Counted from the stretch's first letter, positions 1-8,962 are shown. The stretch: DNA of 64,000 bases from Streptomyces montanisoli (GCF_017813245.1 NZ_JAGIQL010000012.1:1-64000); one strand, 5' to 3'. Notes: a model not told the origin generated them from the sequence alone. Program-made: numbers and translations.

Positions 1-80
1 CGGGGGCCCCTGGCGGGGAGTCGGCTACCGCGACGCTCGGCGCGTGCCCGTCCGGTGGCGGCCTCGCGAGACACCGGCCG

Positions 81-2180
81 GTGGTGCTTGAGCACCGCGA
101 CACCCCTCCGCGCGGGGCGGGGGCCACCGAACCTGTCGCCGACGAAGAGCTGCCCTGCGAGGCGCCCTTCGACGTGCTGGTCGTCGGCGGCGGGACCAGC
201 GGCGCCTCAGCGGCGCTCGCCGCCGCCGCGGAAGGCGCCCGCACCCTGCTCGTCGAGCACGGCCCCGGGCCCGGCGGCACCGGCACGTACGGCGGTGTGG
301 CCAGCTACTGGTTCGGCCGCCGTGCCGCGCACGCGGCACGCGTCCAGGACGCCACCCGCCGCGCGCACCGTGAGCTCGGCCTGCGGCGCGGCGGTGTCGG
401 CGCCTGGAACATCGAGGCCAAGTCCCTCGCCCTGCACGACGCGCTCACCCGGCGCGGCGTCGACGTCCGGTACGGCACCCGGGCGTTCGGGGTGCTCACC
501 GACGGCGGCCGGGTGTGCGGCGCCGCCGTCGCGGGGCCCGGCGGGCGTGCGTACGCCGTGACCGCGGCCGTCGTCGTCGACGCGACAGGGGAGGCCGATC
601 TCGCGGCGTGGGGCGGCGCGCCCGTCGTGCACGGTGCCGCGTCCACGCACACGCTGATGTGGTCGTCGCTGGCCCGGTTCGAGGCGCCGGGCACGGCCCG
701 CAACAACTTCGGCGGGCTCGCCGACCTCACGGACGGCGTCGACGCCACCCGCGCGGTGCTCGCCGCCCGGCGGCGCAGCCCGGACCTGCACGACCACGGC
801 GCGCAGCCCGTCACCCGCGAGGGCCGCCATCTCGTCGGGCAGACCGTGCTGACGCTCACCGACCAGCTGACGCAGCGCCGCTGGCCCGACGCCGTCGGCG
901 TGCACTTCTCCAACCACGACCTCAAGGGCAAGGGCGAGGCGCTCTGGCCCCAACTCGGCCTGATCCCGCCGAACCTGGAGGCCGAGGTGCCCTACAGGGC
1001 GCTGCTCCCCCGGGGCCTCGACGGCCTGCTGGTCACCGGCAAGGCGCTGTCCGCCACGCACGACGCGCTGCCCGCGCTGCGCATGCAGGCCGACCTGGAG
1101 AACCTGGGGGCGGCCACGGGAATCGCCGCCGCACTGTGCGTCCGCGAGCGCACCACACCCCAGCGCCTGAACGTGCGCGCCCTGCGCAGGCGGCTGTTCG
1201 ACGAGGGACTGCTGCCGCCGGCGGCCGCCCCGCGCGCGGCGACGGAGCCGGCGCCCGTCGGCGAGGCCCTGCGCGACCTCGCCGCGCATGTGCCGCTGCA
1301 CCGCTACTCCGACATGGGGCGGCGCGAGGTCTTCCACGGCCGCGTCTCGTTCGTCGACCTGGCCCTCGACCCGCGCCCGTCCACCACGCGGGCGCTGCGG
1401 GACGCGCTGAGCGCGGCGGAAGGCCCACTGCGCCTCGTCATCGCACAGATCCTCGTCTGCCGCGGCGACACCACCGGCACCGAGGAACTGCTCGGGCACC
1501 TCACGACTGAGCTGTCGGGCGCCTCGCTGCCCGTGCGGGACGCCGGTATCCGCGAGGTGCAGCTCCCGCCCGACCAGTCGGCGATGCCCGGGGCCGTCTA
1601 CCTCCTCAACACCCTGGCCCTGGCCCGCGATCCGAGGGCCGTGGCGCTGTGGGAGCGGGTGGAGCGGCTCCTGCGGATCGACGACGGCACGCTCCGCGAC
1701 CCGGTCGCCGGCACCTTCTTCTGGGTCGAGGCGGTCGCCGCCGGGGCCGAGCGCCTCGGCGACCCGGCCGCGCTGCCCGTGTTGCGCGCCCTGCACCGGC
1801 GGCCGGCCCTGCACGCGCAGTGGCGGCACCGGGGTGTGGAGCCCGACGACTTCCAGGAGCGGCGCGCCATGCTCGAACTCGCGTTGGCGCGCGCCCGAGC
1901 GCAGTGCGGCGACGCGGAGGGCGTACGCACGCTCGTCGCCTATCTCGGCGACGTCAGGGCGCCGCTGGCCGCGCAGGCGCACACGCGGCTGCGGCTGCGG
2001 TTCGGCCTGGACGCCGGACAGGCGCCGGGCCGCGACGCACGCGCCTGGGAGCGGCTGCTCGCCGAGCGCGGCACGCCCGGCGCCTGCCCGCTGCCGTGGG
2101 AGCACGACCCGCACCGCGCGGACCTGCCGGAGGGGTTCGTGCCGGGGCGCCGGCAGGCGGAACGGGTGGGCAGCGCATGA
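81..2180 (+). CDS. FAD-dependent oxidoreductase with helical C-terminal domain
   Basis: About 699 residues. The N-terminal half carries a Rossmann FAD-binding signature (GGGTSG, residues 36-41, then an acidic residue near 59 for the ribose) and a second nucleotide motif (VVDATGEADLA, near 165), as in the FAD_oxidored family. Residues from about 400 to the end look like stacked helices resembling HEAT repeats. It probably oxidises a hydroxyl of a sugar or acid sugar as the entry step of the operon. The GTG at 81 is the first start in frame, but the frame stays open to the window edge, so the true start could lie upstream. Its stop overlaps the next start (ATGA, 2177-2180), so translation is coupled to the kinase. 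The substrate cannot be read from sequence. Confidence 0.8.
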   Translation: MVLEHRDTPPRGAGATEPVADEELPCEAPFDVLVVGGGTSGASAALAAAAEGARTLLVEHGPGPGGTGTYGGVASYWFGRRAAHAARVQDATRRAHRELGLRRGGVGAWNIEAKSLALHDALTRRGVDVRYGTRAFGVLTDGGRVCGAAVAGPGGRAYAVTAAVVVDATGEADLAAWGGAPVVHGAASTHTLMWSSLARFEAPGTARNNFGGLADLTDGVDATRAVLAARRRSPDLHDHGAQPVTREGRHLVGQTVLTLTDQLTQRRWPDAVGVHFSNHDLKGKGEALWPQLGLIPPNLEAEVPYRALLPRGLDGLLVTGKALSATHDALPALRMQADLENLGAATGIAAALCVRERTTPQRLNVRALRRRLFDEGLLPPAAAPRAATEPAPVGEALRDLAAHVPLHRYSDMGRREVFHGRVSFVDLALDPRPSTTRALRDALSAAEGPLRLVIAQILVCRGDTTGTEELLGHLTTELSGASLPVRDAGIREVQLPPDQSAMPGAVYLLNTLALARDPRAVALWERVERLLRIDDGTLRDPVAGTFFWVEAVAAGAERLGDPAALPVLRALHRRPALHAQWRHRGVEPDDFQERRAMLELALARARAQCGDAEGVRTLVAYLGDVRAPLAAQAHTRLRLRFGLDAGQAPGRDARAWERLLAERGTPGACPLPWEHDPHRADLPEGFVPGRRQAERVGSA

Positions 2181-3712
2181 GGGGCGATTCCCCGCTGCTC
2201 GCGGGTGTGGACATCGGCAGCACCCACTGCAAGGCGCTGCTGTGCGACGCGTCGGGCGCGGTCGTCGCCCGCGCGCAGCGCCGCACACCGCGCGGAGACG
2301 ACGGGCACACCCATCCGGCGGGCGACCTGGTCGCGGCGGGGCTCGGCGTGCTCGCGGACTGCGTGCGGTCCGCGGGGCGCGTCCCGGACGCCGTCGGCCT
2401 GACGGGCATGGCGGAGGCGGGCGTCCCGCTCGACGCGGACGGGCAGCCGCTCGGTCCCGTGCAGGCCTGGTCCGACCCTGCCCCGGGGCCGTACGCACGG
2501 CAGCTGGGCAGGACGTTCGGGGCCGCCGCCCTGCACGGGCGCACGGGAGTGCTGCCGAGCGGGAAGGTGCCGCTCGCCAAGTGGTGTGCCATGGCCGGGC
2601 GTTCGGCGGCGGCGCTCGCGCGGATGCGGACCTGGGCCGGTGCCGTCGACCTCGTCGGCCACGCCCTGACCGGACGGGCCGGGACCGACGCGACGTTCGC
2701 GCAGCGGACGATGGCGTGGGACCCGTCCGGCCGGTGCTGGATCCCCGAGTTGCTCGCGGAGGCGGGCCTCGGCGCCGAGCGGATGCCCCTCGTGTGCCGG
2801 CCGGGCGAACCGGTCGGCCGGGTCACACCGCAGGGCGCGGCCGCGACCGGGCTGCGTGCCGGCACGCCGGTGGTCGTCGCGGGCCACGACCACCTGGTCG
2901 GTGCGTGGGCGGCCGGGGTGCGCGGCGCGGGCCGCGTCGCCGACTCGATGGGCACGGCGGAGGCGGTGCTCACCGTGTCGGGCGACGTGCCGGACGCGGT
3001 GGCCGCGGGGCGCGAGGGCATGTCGTGGGGCCGGCACGCCGACGGCGAGCACTGGATCACGCTGGCCGGCATGCAGGGCTCGGGCGCGCTCGTGGAGTGG
3101 TTCTGCGACCGCTTCCTCGGGCTCACGGGTGCGCCGGGGCCCGAGAGGTACGCGGCGTTCGCGCGGCTCGCCGAGTCGCTGCCCGCCGCGCCGACCGGGC
3201 TCGTCGTCGAGCCGTACCTGTTCGGCCGCAGCTCGCCGGCGCCGCTGCCCGAGGCGCGCCTCGCCGTGCACGGCGCGGGCCCGGAGCACGGCCTCGCGCA
3301 CCTCGCGCGTGCCCTGCTGGAGGGCGCGGCCCACCACGCCCGGTGGATGACCGACACGCAGGCCGCGCTCACGGGCCTGGCGCCCTCGGCCGTCACGCTG
3401 CTCGGCGGATCGACACGCTCGCGGGCGTGGACGGCGCTGAAGGCGGCGGTCAGTCCCTGGCCCGTGCTGCTGTGCGCGGAGCCCGAGGCGCCGGGGCTCG
3501 GGGCGGCCGCCTGGGCGGGCGCCGCGCTGGGCCTCGACCCGGCGGACGTCGTCGCGCCCTGCGAGCCCCTTGTCCCCGATCCAGCCGTGGCGGACGCCCA
3601 ACGCACGTTCCACGAGACGTCGTTCCTCCCGCACGTCACCGCGGCGCGCACGGCGCCCGCGCCAGGGACCACCGAACCGTCAATCCCGTACCGCAAGGAG
3701 AACCCTTCGTGA
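2177..3712 (+). CDS. FGGY-family carbohydrate kinase
   Basis: 511 residues, normal for FGGY sugar kinases, which phosphorylate ketoses or polyols with ATP. The actin-like phosphate-1 loop is visible at the N-terminus (AGVDIGSTHCKALL, about residues 9-22). The central catalytic and hinge region has VVVAGHDHLVGAW and DSMGTAEAV, and the C-terminal adenosine motif is LLGGSTRSRAW. The ATG overlaps the stop of the FAD enzyme by four bases. The stop overlaps the GTG of the downstream aldolase, and an AAGGAG ribosome-binding site for that aldolase lies inside the last codons. A kinase next to a class I aldolase suggests phosphorylation followed by retro-aldol cleavage. Substrate specificity within FGGY (xylulose, rhamnulose, fuculose and others) is not inferable here. 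Confidence 0.9.
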   Translation: MRGDSPLLAGVDIGSTHCKALLCDASGAVVARAQRRTPRGDDGHTHPAGDLVAAGLGVLADCVRSAGRVPDAVGLTGMAEAGVPLDADGQPLGPVQAWSDPAPGPYARQLGRTFGAAALHGRTGVLPSGKVPLAKWCAMAGRSAAALARMRTWAGAVDLVGHALTGRAGTDATFAQRTMAWDPSGRCWIPELLAEAGLGAERMPLVCRPGEPVGRVTPQGAAATGLRAGTPVVVAGHDHLVGAWAAGVRGAGRVADSMGTAEAVLTVSGDVPDAVAAGREGMSWGRHADGEHWITLAGMQGSGALVEWFCDRFLGLTGAPGPERYAAFARLAESLPAAPTGLVVEPYLFGRSSPAPLPEARLAVHGAGPEHGLAHLARALLEGAAHHARWMTDTQAALTGLAPSAVTLLGGSTRSRAWTALKAAVSPWPVLLCAEPEAPGLGAAAWAGAALGLDPADVVAPCEPLVPDPAVADAQRTFHETSFLPHVTAARTAPAPGTTEPSIPYRKENPS

Positions 3713-4659
3713 CCACCCACCCCGCCGTCCTCACTGGCGGCTCGGCCGCCCCGGCGGCGCTCGCCCGTCCCAGCGGCACCTTCGCCATGGTCGCCGCCGA
3801 CCAGCGCGACTCGCTGCGCACGATGATGGCGCAGCGCGAGGGCGTCCCCGGCAGCGACATTCCCGCCGCCCGGCTCACCGACTTCAAGCTGGCCGTCGCG
3901 CGGGCGCTCGGCCCGCACGCCTCCGCGCTGCTGATCGACCGCGACCACGGCTACCGGCGACTCGTGGACGAGAAGGTCCTGCCCGCGACCTGCGCGCCGA
4001 TCCTCGCCGTCGACATCCTGGACCAGCGGCCCGGCGGCCCCGTCGAGGACACCGCCCTCGACGAGGCCACGGACCTCGCGGCGGTCGTCGCCGACGGGAC
4101 ACGCGGCCTGAAGCTGCTGGTGATCTGGCGGCGCGACGCCCACCGTGACCGCCGCGTCGCGCTGGCCGCGCGCTTCGTCGAGATGTGCCGGGACGCGGGG
4201 CTCGCGTCGGTGCTGGAGCCCGTCGCCCGCCCCACCGCGGACGAGGAGGCCGCGGGCACCTTCGCGCTCAACGACGCCATCGTCGAGGCCGCTCGCGAAC
4301 TCGCGCCGCTGCGGCCTTCGTTGTACAAGTGCCAGGTGCCGGACGGCGGCGCGGGCACCGTCGCCGGGATCGCCGCGCAGGCGGAGCGCATCGACGCCGT
4401 CGTCGACGTGCCCTGGGTGGTTCTCTCGCAGGGGGTCGAGTCGGCCGACTTCCCGCGTGCCGTGGAGGCGGCCTGCCGGGCGGGCGCCTCCGGTTTCCTC
4501 GCGGGGCGCGCGCTGTGGACGGACGCCCTCAGCGGTGACCGCGACGCCACGCTGCGCGGGGCGAGCACCGACCGGCTGCGGCTGCTCGGCGAGATCGTCG
4601 ACACGCACGGCCGCCCCTGGTGGGACGCGGCCGCCGCGAGCGAGCGGGTGACGGCGTGA
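3709..4659 (+). CDS. LacD/YihT-type class I aldolase
   Basis: 316 residues, the usual length of class I tagatose-bisphosphate (LacD) or sulfofructose-1-phosphate (YihT) aldolases. The N-terminal FAMVAADQRDSLRTMM (residues 25-40) closely resembles YihT. The Schiff-base lysine is most likely K207 in LYKCQV, and VVLSQGVES and GFLAGRALW are the C-terminal barrel phosphate-site motifs. It would cleave a phosphorylated ketose to a triose phosphate plus an aldehyde. The start is GTG at 3709, with AAGGAG at 3695-3700; it overlaps the kinase stop by four bases. The YihT resemblance hints at a sulfonated or otherwise modified sugar, but no YihV-type PfkB kinase or YihU-type reductase is present. Tagatose-like and other ketose phosphates therefore remain possible. 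Confidence 0.85.
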   Translation: MTTHPAVLTGGSAAPAALARPSGTFAMVAADQRDSLRTMMAQREGVPGSDIPAARLTDFKLAVARALGPHASALLIDRDHGYRRLVDEKVLPATCAPILAVDILDQRPGGPVEDTALDEATDLAAVVADGTRGLKLLVIWRRDAHRDRRVALAARFVEMCRDAGLASVLEPVARPTADEEAAGTFALNDAIVEAARELAPLRPSLYKCQVPDGGAGTVAGIAAQAERIDAVVDVPWVVLSQGVESADFPRAVEAACRAGASGFLAGRALWTDALSGDRDATLRGASTDRLRLLGEIVDTHGRPWWDAAAASERVTA

Positions 4660-5411
4660 CGGCCGCGGGCGGCGGCACCGCTGCCGCGGGCCCCCGCGTG
4701 TGCGTGCTGCACACCGTCGCCGCGCTGCCGGCCGTCTTCGATCCGCTGCTGCGTGAACTCGCGCCCGGCGTCAGGCCCTACCACGTCGTCGACGAGAGCC
4801 TGCTCGCCGACACCGTCGCCCACGGCCCGCTTCCCCGCACCGCGGCGCGCCTGGCCGCGTACGTCACCCAGGCGGAGGCCGCGGGCGCGGACGCCGTCCT
4901 CGTCACGTGCTCGTCGATCGGCCCGGCCGCCGAGCAGGCGCGTCCGCTCGTGTCCATCCCGGTGCTGCGCGTCGACGAGCCCATGGCGGCCTCCGCGGTC
5001 TCCACGGGCGCCCGCATCGCGGTGCTCGCCACGCTCGAGTCGACGCTGGCGCCGACCGCCGACCTGATCAGGCGGCAGGCAGGAGCGCGGGAGATCACGC
5101 TCACCACGTCGGTGTGCCCGGGGAGTTACGCGGCCAAGGCCGCGGGTGACGCGCCGCGGCACGACACGCTGATCGCCGAGGAGGCGCTCCGGCTCGCGGC
5201 CGATCACGACGTGCTGGTGCTGGCCCAGGCGTCGATGGCCGGCGCGCTCGACCGGCTGCCGCAGGGCGCGCTCACCGTGCCGGTGCTCACCTCCACGCGC
5301 AGCGGCACCGCGCAACTGGCGGCCGTCAGGCCGGCCGCGGTCCGGCCGGTAGCCGACCGGCCAGGAGCCACCCGGCCGGTAGCCACCCATCGCCGGGAGC
5401 CGGACGAGTGA
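4656..5411 (+). CDS. Asp/Glu racemase-superfamily protein lacking the second cysteine
   Basis: 251 residues. The fold signature is that of the aspartate/glutamate/hydantoin racemase superfamily: an N-terminal VLHTVAALP segment and a first catalytic-cysteine loop VLVTCSSIGP (Cys85). In two-base racemases a second cysteine sits in a VL-G-C-x-G-M-A type loop. Here the equivalent is VLVLAQASMAGA (about residues 186-197), with no cysteine. Classical racemisation is therefore doubtful; a one-cysteine isomerase or decarboxylase is more plausible. The GTG start at 4656 overlaps the aldolase stop (GTGA). The C-terminus is a low-complexity Arg/Pro/Val tail encoded by an imperfect repeat at 5342-5384. 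Position in the operon suggests it processes an intermediate of the acid-sugar pathway. Confidence 0.75.
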   Translation: MTAAGGGTAAAGPRVCVLHTVAALPAVFDPLLRELAPGVRPYHVVDESLLADTVAHGPLPRTAARLAAYVTQAEAAGADAVLVTCSSIGPAAEQARPLVSIPVLRVDEPMAASAVSTGARIAVLATLESTLAPTADLIRRQAGAREITLTTSVCPGSYAAKAAGDAPRHDTLIAEEALRLAADHDVLVLAQASMAGALDRLPQGALTVPVLTSTRSGTAQLAAVRPAAVRPVADRPGATRPVATHRREPDE

Positions 5412-6649
5412 TCGAACTCGGCTGCATCGCGGACGACTTCACGGGCGCCACGGACCTCGCCGGGAATCTCGTGGCCACGGGCCGCAGGACCGTCGTGACC
5501 GTGGGGCCTCCCCGCGGGCCGGTCACCGACGCCGACGCCGTGGTCGTCGCGCTCAAGACGCGCACGGTGGCGGCGGACCTGGCGGTGGCCGCGGCGCTCG
5601 ACGCCCACCGCGCGCTGGCCCGTCTCGGCTGCACGCGGTACTGGTTCAAGTACTGCTCGACCTTCGACTCCACCCCGCTCGGCAACATCGGCCCGGTCAT
5701 CGACGCCCTGCTCACGGCGACGGGTGCGCCCTGGACGATCGCCTGCCCGGCCTTCCCCGCCGCGGGCCGCACCGTCTACCAGGGCCATCTCTTCGTCGGC
5801 GACCGGCTGCTGGCCGAGAGCGGCATGCGCCACCACCCGCTCACGCCGATGACCGACTCGGACCTCATGCGGGTGCTCGGCGCGCAGACCGCCCATCCCG
5901 TGGGGCTGCTCCCCCACGCGATCCTGCGCGCCGGTGGGCGTGCGGTGAGCGACCACCTCGACCGGCTGACCGCACAGGGTGCCAGGATCGTCGTCACCGA
6001 CGCCCTCGGGGACGAGGACCTGACGGCCGTCGAGCGGGCCACACACCACCTTCCGCTCGTCACCGGGGGTTCGGGACTGGCTCTCGCACTGCCCGCGCGG
6101 CGCGAGTCGGCCGCCACGGACATCGAGGTGGCGCCAGGTCCGACGGCAGTGCTGGCAGGCAGTGTGTCGGACGCGACGCTGGCGCAGACAGCGCACGCCC
6201 GCGCGCGCATGCCGCACCGCAAGCTCGACCCCGCGGCGGTGGTCGCGTCGCCCGACGCCGCGGTGGCCGACGTACTCGCCTGGGCGCGCACGCACCTCGA
6301 CGCCGGCCGGAACGTGCTGATCCACAGCGCAGGCGACCGGGCCGAGGTGGACCGTGCCCAGGAGGCCTTCGGACGCGACCGCGTCGGCGAGGCCACCGAG
6401 CGAGCCCTTGCCCGGTGCGCGAGCGGACTCGCCGACGCGGGGGTGCGCCGGTTCGTCGTCGCGGGCGGTGAGACGTCGGGGGCGGTCGTCGACGCGCTCG
6501 CCGTGCGGACCCTGCGGATCGGCCCCGCCATCGCGGCCGGAGTCCCGTGGACGGCGGCACAGCGGCGGGGCACAACGCTCAACCTCGCCCTGAAGTCGGG
6601 GAACTTCGGCGAAAAGGACCTCTTCACACGAGCGGAGGACCACCTGTGA
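5408..6649 (+). CDS. Four-carbon acid-sugar kinase family protein (OtnK-like)
   Basis: 413 residues, typical of the former DUF1537 family (3-oxo-tetronate kinase OtnK, D-threonate kinase DtnK). The N-terminal family signature CIADDFTGATDLA (residues 5-17) and the C-terminal nucleotide-binding segment VVAGGETSGAVVDAL are both present. In described pathways these kinases phosphorylate a 3-oxo-tetronate or threonate-like acid, and the product goes to an OtnC-type class II aldolase/decarboxylase. That is exactly the next gene here. The GTG start overlaps the upstream stop (GTGA), and the stop overlaps the next start. No OtnI (Hyi-like isomerase) or LtnD dehydrogenase is present, so the upstream FAD enzyme or the racemase-like protein may fill those roles. 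That substitution is inference. Confidence 0.85.
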   Translation: MIELGCIADDFTGATDLAGNLVATGRRTVVTVGPPRGPVTDADAVVVALKTRTVAADLAVAAALDAHRALARLGCTRYWFKYCSTFDSTPLGNIGPVIDALLTATGAPWTIACPAFPAAGRTVYQGHLFVGDRLLAESGMRHHPLTPMTDSDLMRVLGAQTAHPVGLLPHAILRAGGRAVSDHLDRLTAQGARIVVTDALGDEDLTAVERATHHLPLVTGGSGLALALPARRESAATDIEVAPGPTAVLAGSVSDATLAQTAHARARMPHRKLDPAAVVASPDAAVADVLAWARTHLDAGRNVLIHSAGDRAEVDRAQEAFGRDRVGEATERALARCASGLADAGVRRFVVAGGETSGAVVDALAVRTLRIGPAIAAGVPWTAAQRRGTTLNLALKSGNFGEKDLFTRAEDHL

Positions 6650-7305
6650 CGGCGGCAGCACCGGGGCCCGGCACGGACCCCGCGGACGCGGCCGCGGCCC
6701 TGAGCGCCGCGGGCCGCAGGCTCGCGGCCCTCGGGCTGAGCCCCGGCAGCTCGGGCAACCTCAGCGTCCGCACGGCGACCGGCTTCCTCGCCACACCGAC
6801 CGGCACGCCCCTCGCGGCCCTGACACCGGAAGGGCTCAGTGTCCTCGGCGCCGACGGGCGCCCGAGCTCGGGGCCGCCTCCGACAAAGGAGGTACCGCTG
6901 CACCTGGCCGTGTACGCACGGCTCCCGCACGTCCGTGCCGTCGTCCACCTGCACTCGCGGCACGCGGTCGCCGTGGCCTGCCTCGATCCGCGCGATCCGG
7001 CGGACGCGCTGCCGCCGCTCACCCCGTACGCGGTGCTGCGGCTCGGCCGGGTGCCGCTCCTGCCGTACGCGCCTCCGGGCAGCGCGCGGCTCGCCGAGGG
7101 GGCGGCGGGGCTGCCGCCCGGCGCCCGGGCGTTCCTCCTCGCCCACCACGGGCAGGTCGCCACCGGGACGCGTCTGGACGAGGCCGTCGACGCGGCCGTC
7201 GAGCTGGAGGAGAGCGCCGCGCTCCAGCTCCTCGTCGGCGAGCGACGCCCCGCGCGGCCGCTCACCGTCGAGCAGTGCGCCGAACTCACCACCGATATGG
7301 GGTAG
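6646..7305 (+). CDS. Class II aldolase/adducin family protein (OtnC-like)
   Basis: 219 residues, the size of class II aldolases and OtnC-type 3-oxo-tetronate-4-phosphate decarboxylases. Metal-site residues are intact: Glu82 in TKEVPLH, the His pair H101/H103 in HLHSRH, and a third histidine in LLAHHGQ (about 167). The N-terminal substrate loop LSPGSSGNLS matches the family's phosphate-binding GNxS segment. It would cleave or decarboxylate the phosphorylated acid made by the preceding kinase, giving a triose phosphate. The GTG start follows a GGAGG site at 6634-6638 and overlaps the upstream stop by four bases. The stop is ten bases before the alpha-glucosidase start. Fuculose- or rhamnulose-type aldolase activity cannot be excluded. 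Confidence 0.82.
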   Translation: MTAAAPGPGTDPADAAAALSAAGRRLAALGLSPGSSGNLSVRTATGFLATPTGTPLAALTPEGLSVLGADGRPSSGPPPTKEVPLHLAVYARLPHVRAVVHLHSRHAVAVACLDPRDPADALPPLTPYAVLRLGRVPLLPYAPPGSARLAEGAAGLPPGARAFLLAHHGQVATGTRLDEAVDAAVELEESAALQLLVGERRPARPLTVEQCAELTTDMG

Positions 7306-7315
7306 GGAAAAAACC

Positions 7316-8962
7316 ATGAGCGAGAGCCGCGCCTGGTGGCGCACCGCCGTCATCTACCAGATCTACGTGCGCAGTTTCGCCGACAGCGACGGTGACGGCG
7401 TCGGTGACCTGCCCGGCATCACGGCACGCCTCGACCATGTGGCCGCCCTCGGGGCGGACGCCGTGTGGATCACGCCGTTCTATCCGTCCCCCATGGTCGA
7501 CGGCGGGTACGACGTCGCGGACTTCCGCGGTGTCGACCCGCGTTTCGGCGCCCTGGCGGACGCCGACGCGCTGCTCGCACGGGCGCACGAGCTCGGGCTG
7601 CGGGTCATCGTCGACATCGTCCCCAACCACACGTCCGACCAGCACGCCTGGTTCCGGGAGGCGCTCGCGGATCCGGCCGGGCCCGCGCGCGCCCGGTACG
7701 TCTTCCGCGACGGCCGGGACGGCGGCGCGGCCCCGCCCACGGACTGGCAGTCCGTGTTCGGCGGGCCGGCCTGGCGGCGGGTGGCCGACGGGCAGTGGTA
7801 CCTCCACCTGTTCGCGCCCGAGCAGCCCGACCTGGACTGGTCGCACCCGGACGTCGTCGAGGACTTCCACGGCGTGCTGCGCTTCTGGCTGGAACGCGGC
7901 GTCGACGGGTTCCGGTTCGACGTGGCACACGGCATGGCGAAGGACCTCGCCGAGCCGCTGCGCGACCTGGGTCCCGGCCAGGTGCACCACAGAATCGTCG
8001 GCGACGGGTGGGCGGGACGGCACCCGTTCTGGGACCGCGAGGAGGTCCATGACATCCTGCGCGGTTTCCGGCACGTCACCGACGCGTACGAGCCGCCGCG
8101 CATGACCGTCGCCGAGTCCTGGGCGGCGCTGGACCGCCGCGCCCTGTACACCCGCCCCGACGAACTCCACCAGGCGTTCAACTTCGACTTCCTCGGCACG
8201 AGGTGGGAGGCCGGAGCGCTGCGCGCGACGATCGACCGGTCCATCGCGCTCGCCGCGGGTTCCGGCTCCGCGCCCACCTGGGTGCTGTCCAACCACGACG
8301 TGGTGCGCCACGCCTCCCGGCTGTGCCTGCCGGACGGCACGGACTCCGACGCGTGGCTGGCCGGCGGCGGGGCCCGCCCCGCGCTCGACCCCGCGGCCGT
8401 GCGCCGGCGTGCGCGGGCCGCCGCGCTGCTGCTGCTGGCGCTGCCGGGCGCCGCGTACCTCTACCAGGGCGAGGAGCTCGGGCTGCCCGAGGTCGCCGAC
8501 CTGCCCGACTCCGTGCTCCAGGACCCGGTGCACGCACGCTCGGGCGGTGCCCGCAAGGGACGGGACGGCTGCCGCGTCCCGCTGCCCTGGTCCGCGTCGG
8601 GCCCGTCTCTCGGCTTCTCGGCGGGTCCCGGCTGGCTGCCGCAGCCGGACGCGTTCGCCGCCCTGTCCGTCGAGGCGCAGGACGGCAATCCGGAGTCCAC
8701 GCTGACGCTGTACCGCGCGGCGCTGCGCCTGCGCCGTGCCCTGGCCGGCGGTGAGCGTCTCACCTGGGCTACGACCGCGGAGGAAGGGGTGCTCGACTTC
8801 GCTGTCGGGGGCCTGCGCTGCGTCCTCAACACCGGACCCGATCCTGTCGCGCTGCCCGACGCGACCGAGCCGCTGTTGCTGAGCGCGCCCGCACCGGACG
8901 GCCGCGCCCGGCTCGCCCCTGACGCGGCCGCCTGGCTGCCGGCACGCGGGACAGGCGCCTGA
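7316..8962 (+). CDS. GH13 family alpha-glucosidase
   Basis: 548 residues, cytoplasmic (no signal peptide), as for GH13 oligo-alpha-glucosidases. The four conserved regions are visible: DIVPNH (region I), DGFRFDVAH with the catalytic nucleophile Asp (II), MTVAES with the acid/base Glu (III) and VLSNHD (IV). The N-terminal AVIYQIYVRSFADSDGDGVGD and QPDLDW blocks are typical of the subfamily. It hydrolyses a terminal alpha-glucosyl bond in small saccharides. The ATG at 7316 is preceded by a purine-rich GGGAAAAAA stretch and is only ten bases after the class II aldolase stop, so it belongs to the same transcript. This suggests that the pathway substrate may enter the cell as an alpha-glucoside. 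Confidence 0.88.
   Translation: MSESRAWWRTAVIYQIYVRSFADSDGDGVGDLPGITARLDHVAALGADAVWITPFYPSPMVDGGYDVADFRGVDPRFGALADADALLARAHELGLRVIVDIVPNHTSDQHAWFREALADPAGPARARYVFRDGRDGGAAPPTDWQSVFGGPAWRRVADGQWYLHLFAPEQPDLDWSHPDVVEDFHGVLRFWLERGVDGFRFDVAHGMAKDLAEPLRDLGPGQVHHRIVGDGWAGRHPFWDREEVHDILRGFRHVTDAYEPPRMTVAESWAALDRRALYTRPDELHQAFNFDFLGTRWEAGALRATIDRSIALAAGSGSAPTWVLSNHDVVRHASRLCLPDGTDSDAWLAGGGARPALDPAAVRRRARAAALLLLALPGAAYLYQGEELGLPEVADLPDSVLQDPVHARSGGARKGRDGCRVPLPWSASGPSLGFSAGPGWLPQPDAFAALSVEAQDGNPESTLTLYRAALRLRRALAGGERLTWATTAEEGVLDFAVGGLRCVLNTGPDPVALPDATEPLLLSAPAPDGRARLAPDAAAWLPARGTGA

Noticed and set aside
207..2498. Very long antisense reading frames opposite the first operon and elsewhere
   Set aside because: High-GC third positions open long frames on the opposite strand. 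These are Arg/Pro/Gly-rich, lack domain motifs and lack ribosome-binding sites, whereas the sense frames show clear families.
5342..5384. CCGGCCGGTAGCC repeat as a regulatory element
   Set aside because: It is within the coding tail of the racemase-like gene and explained by low-complexity codon repetition.
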